Below are positions 9,820-18,140 of a stretch of 64,000 bases of DNA, in pieces. This DNA is from CALMEC01 sp963765105 (GTDB lineage Bacteria; Actinomycetota; Thermoleophilia; Miltoncostaeales; Miltoncostaeaceae), in contig CAVXUW010000003.1 of the NCBI GenBank assembly GCA_963765105.1, positions 62,001-126,000 on the forward strand, read 5' to 3'. Every line of letters starts with the position of its first letter. The stretch's first letter is position 1. The position numbers and the translations under genes were made by a program. The notes beneath the pieces were generated by a model, which saw nothing but the letters and a program-made list of their open reading frames with translations, ran no database searches and was not told the DNA's origin.

Positions 9820-11001
9820 TCACCGGATCTCTACCCGCACCGAGTTCGACCGAGTAACTCGGCCCCGTTGATCGGTGAGCACCGCAGTTACATCGTAGTT
9901 GCCGGCTACGAGAGTGGTAGTGCCCTCCGCGCATAGGATTCTCGCTCCAACGGCGGCCATAGTTGCCGTTGCGCCCGGAGCGAGGTTTAGCCGGAGGCCT
10001 ACACCAGCGATTGGGAGCGCCGTTGGCGTCGCAACCACCGTGTCGGTTCGGGTGCCGTGATATAGAGCAACGCTGGCCCATCGAACTCATCCGTGGCAAG
10101 CGCACCGCCTCGATTGCGGATCGTAAGCGTCGCTGACAAGCTTCTCACATCTTGGGTAACGGTCGTTGCGTCGAGAACGGCCTCTAGGTCGACGTTGTCC
10201 GCGGATGGAAGCAGGGGGCAACCAGCCGACGTTGATGGCGTCGACACGGTCGGGGCAGTCGCAGAACGAGCGAGATCTCCGGCGTATTGCCACTCTGTGG
10301 CGCTTGAAGAATCAACGCTGCGATGACGAGCCCAAACGCGGAGGCGGCAGTGGTCACACCGACGTACTTGAGAGCTGGTCGCGCGCGGCGTGTCTCCTCA
10401 GCCATCCGCTCAGCACGCCGTTCCACATCGCTCCAGTCGTCACTTCTCGCCGCCGTAGGGCGCATCGCGCGGATGCTGTGTTCGACCGCTCTATAGTCGA
10501 CTCGTGCCTCCATGTTTGCTCGTATCGCATCGCGCGCTTGAACGAGGGTGGCGGACACGGTCCCCCAACGGACCCCCAGTGTGCGAGCGATTGTGGCGTG
10601 GTCGAGATCTGCGTAGTAGTAAGGAAGATCACGGAGCGCTGCCTCTCCGTTAGGCGAGCGAGTTCCGGAGGGGCCCAGTTAGCCTCGAGGGAGTGGCCCT
10701 CGGTTTCGGGCCGCTCATGGGCAAGCGCCTCAACGAGGGCTGTCCGCCGGCGAACGGTACGGCGGTGATCGCGCGCCGTGTTGACGATGATCCGCCACAG
10801 CCAACCGTCGAGGGCTGCTGGGCGACGGAGCTTGCTAGCCTTAATCAGGGCTCTAGCGAAAGCCTCCTGCACGGCGTCGGCACCTTCCTCGAGGTCGCCA
10901 GTGATCGCTGTGGCGACGCTGAGGAATCGCGCGAAGTCGCGGCGGTACGCGGCCTCGATACGAGTGGCCGTGTCGGCTCGTTTCGGTGGGTCCGTTGACA
11001 T
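9820..11001 (-). pseudogene. ECF sigma factor fused to a membrane segment and extracytoplasmic domain, frameshifted
   Basis: Starting at ATG 11001, region 2 of an ECF sigma factor (RDFARFLSVATAITGD, AVQEAFARAL, WLWRIIVNTARD) leads to region 4 (LTERQRSVIFLT). A one-base shift near 10618 is then required to read YYADLDHATIARTLGVRWG. Translation continues without a stop through a charged linker into a transmembrane helix (VGVTTAASAFGLVIAAL, near 10340). A beta-rich outer domain with LSATLTIRNRGG follows and ends at 9820; further shifts near 10270 and 10045 are needed to follow it. The layout is a membrane-tethered sigma factor, replacing the usual separate anti-sigma gene. It could be a natural fusion, or two genes whose boundary was lost through the same indels. 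An IS element sits 85 bases upstream. Confidence 0.6.
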
Positions 11002-11040
11002 GTCTATCAACTATGACGTCGGGAGGGCAAACCGTGCTTA

Positions 11041-11084
11041 GCCGGTCGGCCCGGGACGTTTGAGAGGGACCCGTTGAGTGGTCC
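11041..11084. repeat. 44-bp direct repeat, copy A
   Basis: Begins GCCGGTCGGCCCGGGACG and ends GAGTGGTCC. It is identical to 12395-12438. The last 24 bases equal the left terminus of the IS element at 12415-13582, and the first 20 are flank. The two copies bracket the IS at 11086-12390, far longer than the 3-5 bp target duplications usual for IS3-family insertions. Confidence 0.85.
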
Positions 11085-11085
11085 T

Positions 11086-12390
11086 TGTCCCGCTTCAAGA
11101 AACGTGGCAGGGTCGTAGAGTCGGGCTCCTGAGAAGGGAGCAATCAGATGGGACGACCGCCAGTGATAGCGACCGACGACAAGCTTAGGCTTGTGTCGTC
11201 GGTGATTTCGGTGAGATGACGATCGCTCAGGCTGCTCGACACGGGAAGGTTTCGGAGCAGTCGGTGAGCCGTTGGAAGGGGCAGTTCTTGTCGGGGGCGA
11301 AGGATGGCCTCGCCGAGGGCGGCCGAAGCGGCATCAGCGATCCACATGAACGCGAATTGCTCGCGGAGATCAGGGAGCTTCGGGCCGCCCTCGGCGAGGC
11401 GCACGTGCAGCCTGGGCCCTCGAGGACCTCGAGATGATCCGCGCTGAGGCGGGGATGCCCACCGCGAGGTTCACGAGCCTGTTGGGCATCCCTGAACGCA
11501 GCTACCGTCGTTGGCAAGCCCGGGCACGGCGGGGTCTTCCGGCGAAGGGGCCGTGGCCGACACCCGCCCAAGACCAGGTCGAGGTGAAGCTCGTCGAGGT
11601 TGCTGACCGCTGGCCGGCGCGGGGGCACCGCAAGATCGCTCACATCACCCGCACAGACGGAGCGGTGGTCTCGGATTCCACCGCTCTCAGGGCCCTCAAA
11701 CGAAACGGGCGGGTGCTGGAACCGGATTACACGCGCCAACGCCGGGATCTCGCCGCCGCCCGTCGCGCGGCGTTTGTCGTGCCACCCTCAGGGCCGAACC
11801 AGGTGTGGCAACTGGACTTCACCGAGTACGAAACCACCCAAGGCGGCACGTGGCGGATCTCAGGTTGCGCCGGCTACTGGGCGAAAGCCGAGCTCGGTTG
11901 GCACGTATCGCTAACCCAAAACCACCGCGACCAGGTCACCGCGACCTGACTGGCGATCAGTGAAGCCCAGCGGCTCAACGACATGACCTTGATGGAGCTA
12001 CTGACAGACCCGCTCACGCGGGAGCTTCGACCGATCGCCGTCGTCTCAGACAACGGCCCCGCGTTCAAAGCCGACGGCTTCGAACGGTTCATCGGCTCGC
12101 GGTCGGAGCTGATCCACATCCGCACCCGCCGCAAAACACCGCAGCAAAACGGGGTCAGAGAACGCGCATTCGGCTCGCTGAAACACGAACACCTCTACCG
12201 CACAGACATCCCCGATGGACCGACGCTCGCCGCCGAAGTCGAGGCCTACCGCCAGATCTTCAACTGGATCCGACCATACCAAGCGATCGACATGAAGCGA
12301 CCAATGGACCTCTACCTCACGGCCCCAACCGGGGCCACAACACCAACACAAATCGAGCCCGAAACCCTGCCACATTCCTGAAGCAGGACA
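11086..12390 (+). mobile_element. IS3-like insertion sequence (first copy), degenerate
   Basis: The ends are imperfect inverted repeats. The left end reads inward TGTCCCGCTTCAAGAAACG then TGGCAGGGT, and the right end reads inward TGTCCTGCTTCAGGAATG then TGGCAGGGT. The 1.3-kb body holds a split DDE transposase on the plus strand. It is bracketed by the 44-bp direct repeats. The element begins 85 bases upstream of the sigma-factor start and so may have displaced its promoter. Confidence 0.75.
11148..12381 (+). pseudogene. IS3-family DDE transposase, frameshifted with in-frame stop
   Basis: OrfA starts MGRPPVIATDDKLRLV at 11148. A one-base shift near 11211 leads into MTIAQAARHGKVSEQSVSRW (helix-turn-helix), and another near 11412 leads into ALEDLEMIRAEAGM. 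The integrase core follows with the first Asp in VWQLDFTEYE near 11815. There is then an in-frame TGA at 11947-11949, after which VVSDNGPAF (second Asp) and GVRERAFGSLK (Glu) complete the DDE triad. IS3 elements do use a programmed -1 shift between OrfA and OrfB, but three interruptions plus a stop indicate inactivation or sequence errors. Confidence 0.75.
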
Positions 12391-12394
12391 CTTC

Positions 12395-12438
12395 GCCGGT
12401 CGGCCCGGGACGTTTGAGAGGGACCCGTTGAGTGGTCC
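12395..12438. repeat. 44-bp direct repeat, copy B
   Basis: Identical to 11041-11084. Here it runs directly into the second IS element: bases 12395-12414 are flank and 12415-12438 are the first 24 bases of that element. Confidence 0.85.
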
Positions 12439-13582
12439 AGGCGTTATGCGACTTGGGGTTGGTTGGTGATGGTCCATGCCGCGGCGAACTCGGCTGGTGT
12501 CAGCTCGCCGTGAGCGGTGGGTGGTCTGTTCGTGTTGTAGTCGATGCGCCAGTCCTCGATCAGTACTCGGGCTTCGAGGAGGCTGTCGAACCGCCACAGG
12601 TTCAACAGTTCGTCGCGGAGCCTACCGTTGAACGACTCGATCCACGCGTTTTGCCACGGCGAGCCGGGGTCGATGAACACGGTGTCGACGGTGTTGAACC
12701 TGCACCAGTCCGCGATCGCACCGGCGACAATTCCGGTCCGTTGTCGAACCTCACGACCCCAGGCACGCCGCGCTGCGCCACGAGCCTATCGAGGACGGCG
12801 ACGACCCCGTCGGCGTCGATCCCACGGTCGACGAGGATCGCGGGGCACTCGCGGGTGTATTCGTCGATGACGTTCAACAACTTCAACTGTCCTGCCATCC
12901 GCGGTGGTGTCGAACTGGAAATCCAAGGCCGACACGACATCAGGTCGGATCGGGCGGAGCGCACCGACCTGCACACCGACGCCCGCCACCCCGCTTCTTA
13001 CGCCGACGCTTCGGTACCCTCAGCCCTTCCTCACGCGACAGGCGCCTGACACGTTTGTCGTTGACGACCAGACCCACCCCGCCCGCCGGGCAGCTTTCGC
13101 GGCGCGCCGCCACCCCCACCGGGGACGATCCCTGGAGAACGACACGAGGAACGCCCGCAAACGCCGCTCCTCATGCTGACCAACAACCCGGCACGCCCGA
13201 CGTTGGGACACCCCGAACCGCTCACGCAACACCCGTACGGCGCTGCGACGACGACCCGGGTCAAAGTTTCCTCCGCCAACTCCTTGAGCATGTCGATATC
13301 CAGGGCCTGATTCGCCACGAGCCGCTTCAACCTCGCGTTCTCCACCTCGAGCTCCTTCAACCGTTTCGCATCACTGGCTTTCATCCCACCGTACTGCGCG
13401 AGCCACCGATGCCACGTCGACTCGGCAACCTCCAGGTGCCTGCACACCTCATCGAGTTCCCGGCGGCCGGCAAGCAACCGATGCCCCTCCGCCGCCTCTT
13501 CGTTGCCACGATCCTGTGCCTCGTTCGCCCCAACGGGCATCAGAGTCGCACAACACCTGGACCACTACACGGGGCTCACTCA
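12415..13582 (-). mobile_element. IS3-family insertion sequence (second), about 1.17 kb
   Basis: The termini are long imperfect inverted repeats. The left end reads inward TGAGAGGGACCCGTTGAGTG then GTCCAGGCGTTATGCGACT. The right end reads inward on the minus strand TGAGTGAGCCCCGTGTAGTG then GTCCAGGTGTTGTGCGACT. About 30 of 39 positions match. The transposase genes lie between them on the minus strand. No matching target duplication is visible (GTT on the left, GGG on the right). Confidence 0.75.
12444..13540 (-). pseudogene. IS3-family transposase OrfA/OrfB, frameshifted
   Basis: The minus strand reads OrfA (LDEVCRHLEVAESTWHRW, YGGMKASDAKRLKELEVEN, LKRLVANQALDIDMLKELAE) and then OrfB pieces in different frames. 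These include VLRERFGVSQRRACRVVGQ near 13210, FSRDRPRWGWRR near 13120, ALDFQFDTTADG near 12920 (first Asp), VVRFDNGPE near 12745 (second Asp) and WIESFNGRLRDELLN near 12640 (Glu), ending at 12444. At least four frame changes are needed. OrfA has an unusual N-terminus and its true start is uncertain. Confidence 0.75.
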
Positions 13583-13835
13583 GGGCTGGCAGCTTCCCGA
13601 AACGGTGAGAAACGCCTGCAAGCGGTGCTCCCGTGACGTCTACAACGGCCGAGCCGCCGAGGAGACGCTGCTCCCACCGGAAGACCTCGAAACGTGCAGG
13701 GAGTTCTGCCCGCCCGCCGCTGCAGGCGATCATCGAACGAGGCAGACTCCGGGTCGGTGTGGCCGCAGCCCCGGTGGCCCGCCCTTCGATGAGCCGTCTC
13801 TCATGCCAGAGCCCAAACCTACGGATAGTGAGTGC
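13583..13835. other. no recognisable gene between IS remnants
   Basis: About 250 bases lie between the second IS right end and the next OrfA fragment. Short frames exist on both strands but show no motif. It is probably debris from earlier insertions. Confidence 0.35.
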
Positions 13836-14180
13836 TCACTCTCCCCACTCATCTGCGAAGAGCCCCCTTTTGACACACAGAAAGTCGGACAGCCTCCCGG
13901 CTGTTCGATCGCACGGACCCGCCGTGACTATGCGCCGACCCATCTCACGCTCCGTGACCGGCCGACGCAGCCGCTTGAGCTCCTCCCGCTCCGACTCCGA
14001 CAACGCCTCAGGATCAGCCGCGCGCTCCCTCGCTTCCCGGTTAGCCTTCACCCAGTTACCCAACGTGCCGTCATTGACACCCAGCGACCGGGCGACCTCA
14101 GCGATCGACCGGCCAGGCGAACGGATCAACTCCACCGCATCCCGACGGAACTCCGGAGTGAACTTCGACGGACGACCCAT
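13836..14180 (-). pseudogene. IS3-family OrfA fragment
   Basis: The ATG at 14180 begins MGRPSKFTPEFRRDAVELI. The frame continues GRSIAEVARSLGVNDGTLGN and a leucine-zipper-like ESEREELKRLRR, a typical IS3 OrfA. After about residue 95 the sequence departs from the family and no OrfB follows. The leader just upstream (14190-14248) contains GGGGCACTTGACCC on the minus strand, probably the terminal repeat of this element. Confidence 0.7.
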
Positions 14181-14392
14181 GACAGTGACCTCCTCCAGGG
14201 CCAATGCCCCAGAATCGAGTGTCCACGCCACAGGGTCAAGTGCCCCACGACGTCAACTGCCTATTGCTCTCTCGTAATGACGGCCGTATTCTCCGGTCCC
14301 GGTCGGGAGCCGTGAGGTTTCAAGCTGGGTGCTGATACGACTCAGTCCGAGTGGACATGGAGCAGCAAACGAGGGACCCGGGGGTGAACAGG

Positions 14393-16216
14393 ATGGGGCG
14401 CATTGGTAAACGCCAAGGTGCAGAGACGACATCGAGACTTACGATCGCTTTTGCGGCGGTCTCCGCGGTAGCCGGAATGCTGTTGTTGCCAGTGAGGGCA
14501 CCGGCTGTTCAGGCCAGTGTTGCGCCTGTCGATCTGCTCCGCGCTAACAGTGATCAGAACATGAAGAAGCTGGCCACGGTCACGATCCCGCTGACTGCCG
14601 GGGCACAGGTTCTTGCCGAGGGCTGGTACCGGGCTCAGTACCCCTTCGCTGGTCAGGTCGCACGACCGCTGCAGGGCGCGCGAGTCTGGTGCGCCACAGG
14701 ACCAGTACCCGCGACCTTGAGCGTTCTGAATCAGCCAAGCGCGCAGCCACCATTTCAGGGTACGACTTCGGTGATGACGGCAACGAACGGGGGGTTCTTG
14801 GGATCTCCGACCGAAGTCCGCGTCCGGGCGGTCATGACGGCACCTGTCAACGGGACGTATACCTGCTGGCTCCTCGGCAACACCGGGAGTGGACTGGCAT
14901 CCACGGGACCAACTCAGAAGTTGCTGAACGTGCTGAGTGGATCCCTGAGTATTGACACGATCGTCGCCGCGAAGCAGTGGGGTCAACCCTGCGATCAGCC
15001 GAACGACAAGGGGGCATGCGCGTTCACCGCTCCCGTCGAAGTGCTGCGGCAGACCGTTGCGGCGATGCCCGGATCGGTCAACGCGATAGACGTTCGTGCC
15101 GACCCCATGGTCGGCTGGGGAACCGGCTCACAGAGCGATACGAGCAACGCTCAGTTCACCGCGTCACTGGTCGTTCAACAGATGCACCGGCCAGGCGTTC
15201 CATGTGGAGCACCCACCCAGGTCGTCAAGAACCAGACCATCACGGGGTGGCAGCACCACTACAAGTTCAACTTCGATGCGCTGGGCATCCCGGTGAACCG
15301 GTTCTGTGACTCACGGAACTTCGACGTCAAGGTCGGTCTGAGCGCGATCCCAAGTCAGCCCAATCCCTATGGGAGTGTCTACGAGGGACTGTTCTTCAGC
15401 AACGCGATCGCGGTCCGGGCAAGCGACTTTCATCAGCCGCGAGTCGGTTCGCTGGGGACGAATGGGACAGCGCTGGTGAAGGAAGGTGGCCTCAACGCAG
15501 CCTGGATAACTGTCAATACTGGGGTTAGGGACATCGTGGTGACCGGAGACCGGATCGGAGTCCTCCGCACCGATGGGACCGCGCTCGTCAAACAGGGCGA
15601 CCTCTACGGGCCATGGGTGACGGTACACACTAATGTGACGAGTCTCGTGCTCAGCGGTGATCGCATCGGTGTTGTTCGAACCGACGGCTCCGCACTGGTA
15701 AAGGAAGGCGACTTGACCTCACCATGGGTCACAGTCTTTGCGGGGGTGAAGAGCCTGGCGCTTGGCGGCGACCGTGTTGGTGTGGTCTTGCCCGACGGCT
15801 CAGGGCTCGTCAAGGAGGGCGGTCTGGCCGCGGCGTGGGTCACGGAGGCAACGGGGGTCGCATCGCTGATGCTCACCCGAGACCGGATCGGCATCGTGAA
15901 AACCGACGGCTCCGCCCTGGTCAAAGAAGGCAGCCTCTTTGCCGCATGGGTCACGATGTACGTAGGCGTGAGGAGCCTCGTGATGGCTGGCGATCGCCTC
16001 GGTGTGGTCTTGCCCGATGGGACTGCGCTCGTCAAGGAAGGCAGCCTCTTTGCCGCATGGGTCACTGAGGACACGGGCGTCTCATCCCTCACACTCGCCG
16101 GCGATCGGATTGGAGTCGTGAAGACCACGGGGGCGGCGTCGGTCAAACAAGGAAGCCTCTTTGCTGCTTGGGTCACGATGAACGCCTCCGGGGTGGCCAC
16201 TCTCGCGTTGACATGA
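14393..16216 (+). CDS. secreted protein with seven 37-residue repeats (beta-propeller-like)
   Basis: About 607 residues. I chose the ATG at 14393, with a G-rich stretch 9 bases upstream; ATG 14357 and GTG 14351 are alternatives. An N-terminal signal segment (LTIAFAAVSAVAGMLLLPV) predicts export. The middle ~320 residues hold six cysteines and no recognised domain. The C-terminus is seven tandem units of exactly 37 residues with the pattern IGVVxxDGSALVKEGxLxAAWVT...GVxSLxLxGDR. Seven tectonin- or tachylectin-like units would close a lectin-type propeller, so carbohydrate or surface binding is possible, but this is inferred from pattern only. It sits isolated between IS remnants. Confidence 0.65.
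   Translation: MGRIGKRQGAETTSRLTIAFAAVSAVAGMLLLPVRAPAVQASVAPVDLLRANSDQNMKKLATVTIPLTAGAQVLAEGWYRAQYPFAGQVARPLQGARVWCATGPVPATLSVLNQPSAQPPFQGTTSVMTATNGGFLGSPTEVRVRAVMTAPVNGTYTCWLLGNTGSGLASTGPTQKLLNVLSGSLSIDTIVAAKQWGQPCDQPNDKGACAFTAPVEVLRQTVAAMPGSVNAIDVRADPMVGWGTGSQSDTSNAQFTASLVVQQMHRPGVPCGAPTQVVKNQTITGWQHHYKFNFDALGIPVNRFCDSRNFDVKVGLSAIPSQPNPYGSVYEGLFFSNAIAVRASDFHQPRVGSLGTNGTALVKEGGLNAAWITVNTGVRDIVVTGDRIGVLRTDGTALVKQGDLYGPWVTVHTNVTSLVLSGDRIGVVRTDGSALVKEGDLTSPWVTVFAGVKSLALGGDRVGVVLPDGSGLVKEGGLAAAWVTEATGVASLMLTRDRIGIVKTDGSALVKEGSLFAAWVTMYVGVRSLVMAGDRLGVVLPDGTALVKEGSLFAAWVTEDTGVSSLTLAGDRIGVVKTTGAASVKQGSLFAAWVTMNASGVATLALT
15443..16213 (+). repeat. seven tandem 111-bp coding repeats
   Basis: Seven 37-codon units encode the repeat domain of the preceding gene. 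Conserved positions are Asp/Gly of the DGSALVKEG turn, the Trp-Val pair of AAWVT and Gly-Asp-Arg at the unit end. Units four to seven are also close at DNA level (the string GGCAGCCTCTTTGCCGCATG recurs), which suggests recent unit duplication. Confidence 0.8.
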
Positions 16217-16478
16217 AACCCGAACTTCATCGCACCACTCCCGGTTACGAGGAACCGCGCACTCGCCGGACCCACCAACTCCGGCCGTCGCAGCGATCCT
16301 GAGCGTCGGGCGGTCCATTGGCCGCAGAGCGCGCCTGACTCAGAGTCGTGCGAGGTGATCCTCGATGAGCACTCCGAATCGTCCCGCCTCTTCTGGCCGA
16401 CATCACCCTCGCCGAAGACGAGCAATCCGGCAGCAGCCTCGCGCGGACCGATCCCGAGCTGTGAGGGCGCTTCGCACT
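16217..16478. other. intergenic, nothing recognised
   Basis: About 260 bases between the repeat-protein stop and the ISL3 fragment. I see no gene, strong hairpin or repeat here. Confidence 0.35.
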
Positions 16479-16975
16479 TCAGTGGGGATGTGCGTTGAGG
16501 ATTGGGGGCGCTGGCGGGCGGATCTGGCTCCAGTCGACGCCGCCGGCGTGCAGCAGGATCCGTAGCCGGTAGTTGGCGAAGCTGGTGAAGCCGTGGCCAG
16601 CGCGCTTGACCAGCAGGTTCAGTGCCTCGGTCGGTCCGTTCGACGCACCCGTCGCGTGGTGGTTGAGGATTTCGGTGCGCCACCAGGGGAGGGTTCTGCC
16701 GAGGGAGCGGATCTCTTCGACGGGGTCGAGGCGGCACCCTTCGATCGTCTTGTCGAGTAGCAGCTCGGCGTCTGCGGGGTCGTTGGTGAGGTAGCTGTCG
16801 CGGACGGATTCTTTCGCGCACCATGCGCCTGTCACATCAGCGTCGGGGTCGCCGATGCGTAGCTCCAGGAGCATCCGGTCGAGGCCGGTCCCATCGAGGC
16901 GTTCGGCGCCCTTCGCGAGGAGTTTGCGGATCCGGTACAGCGGATCTGGTTTGCGGCCACGGTGGCCGGGGCTCT
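16479..16975 (-). pseudogene. ISL3-family transposase, C-terminal fragment
   Basis: The minus-strand frame carries the C-terminal third of an ISL3 transposase: DPLYRIRKLLAKGAERLD, MLLELRIGDPDADV, AWCAKESVRD, then WRTEILNHHATGASNGPTEA (containing the catalytic Glu region) and HGFTSFANYRLRILLHAGG. It ends at 16479. Upstream of about 16975 the open frame continues, but the sequence is the antisense of a different gene, so the element is truncated there. Confidence 0.8.
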
Positions 16976-17198
16976 CGCCGAGGTCCAGGGTCCGGCTGCC
17001 GCGCTCGCCTTGATCGACGACCTCGACCTCGACACATACTGCCCTTACCACGCCGCTCGGGCGGAGCTGCTCACGCGCCTCGGTCGGCGAGAGGAAGCTC
17101 GACGTGCCTACGAACGCGCGATCACCCTCGCGGACAACGAACCCGAACACGCCCACCTCACGAGTCGCCGCGACGCCCTCCAAGACGTCGGGGGCTGA
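16960..17198 (+). pseudogene. ECF42-like sigma factor, C-terminal TPR tail
   Basis: About 80 residues match the helical tail of ECF42/SigJ-like sigma factors: ALAEVQGPAAALALIDDLD, then YHAARAELLTRLGRREEA and ERAITLADNEPEHAH. The sigma domains 2 and 4 that should precede it are missing, because the ISL3 fragment begins at the junction near 16960. This is the only remaining part of a gene cut by the insertion. Confidence 0.65.
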
Positions 17199-17447
17199 CC
17201 AGCGCCAACCTATGTCAACGCACCCGGACCGCTGCCAACCACGTTCCGCGATAGGTGGATGGCCTGGCATGGTTGCTGTTCAGGGCATCGACTGCCATCG
17301 CCGTGATGCCCGCGTGATGCCTCGCCGATTCGCCGGTCAGCGAAAGGCCTGCAAATCATCTACATGCTCGATTCCTACGCCGCTCCGTTCGCCGTTCTCT
17401 CCCGGCACAGAATGGCGGTTCCGGATGCCCGTTCCCGGGGCGGTGAA
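17199..17447. other. intergenic, 3' of kdpE
   Basis: About 250 bases separate the ECF42 tail from the kdpE stop. I recognise no gene, and no strong hairpin to end the kdp transcript. Confidence 0.3.
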
Positions 17448-18140
17448 TCACTCGGCCGCGCCGGCTCGGCTCTCGAAGCGGTAGCCGACGCCGGGTTCGG
17501 TGATGAAGTACCTCGGATGTGAGGGTTCCGGCTCCAGCTTTCGCCGGATCTGGGCCAGGAATCCGCGCAGGTAGTTGGTTTCGCGCTCGTAGCGCGGGCC
17601 CCACACCTCTTGCAGGAGCTGCCGTTGGGAGACCAGCTTTCCTTCGTGTCGGACGAGCATCTCGACGATGTGCCATTCGGTCGGCGTCAACCGGACCGGG
17701 CCGGCGGCGGTCTCGGCGCGCTTTGCCGCGAGGTCGATGGTGAATGCGGCGGTCTCCACGATTGCAGCGACTCCTTCTGGAGCGAGCCTGCGTAGAGCCG
17801 CACGCAGCCGGGCGAGCAGTTCGCCCATCGCAAACGGCTTCGTGACGTAGTCGTCTGCGCCGGCATCGAGCGCTCTGACCTTGTCGGCCTCCTCGCCGCG
17901 GACCGACAACACGATGATCGGTACCTGGGTCCAGCCCCGGAGTCCCTCGATCACCTCGAGCCCTCCGATCCCCGGCAGCCCGAGATCGAGGATCACGGCA
18001 TCGGGGGGATGGCGTGTCGCCAGCTCGAGCGCGGCCTCACCCGTCGGCGCGAGGTCGGCCGTGTAGCCGCGGGCCTTGAGGTTCGCCCCGAGGGCCCGCA
18101 GGATCTGCGGTTCGTCGTCGACGACCAGCACCCGGCTCAT
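17448..18140 (-). CDS. kdpE: KdpE, OmpR-family response regulator
   Basis: A 230-residue two-domain regulator. The receiver has the acidic pair VVDDEP at residues ~6-8, the phospho-Asp in VILDLGLPG near residue 52, the switch VLSVRGE and the Lys of YVTKPF near 103. The C-terminal winged helix shows LTPTEWHIVEMLVRHEGKLVS and a final FITEPGVGYRFE. The start overlaps the kdpD stop by four bases (ATGA). By family knowledge it activates the kdp operon under potassium limitation after phosphorylation by KdpD. It is the last gene of the operon. Confidence 0.95.
   Translation of the reverse strand: MSRVLVVDDEPQILRALGANLKARGYTADLAPTGEAALELATRHPPDAVILDLGLPGIGGLEVIEGLRGWTQVPIIVLSVRGEEADKVRALDAGADDYVTKPFAMGELLARLRAALRRLAPEGVAAIVETAAFTIDLAAKRAETAAGPVRLTPTEWHIVEMLVRHEGKLVSQRQLLQEVWGPRYERETNYLRGFLAQIRRKLEPEPSHPRYFITEPGVGYRFESRAGAAE

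Noticed and set aside
15604..16824. Minus-strand frame of 406 codons opposite the 37-residue repeat gene
   Set aside because: Its apparent repeats mirror the plus-strand repeats. The plus product has a signal peptide and regular repeat lengths.
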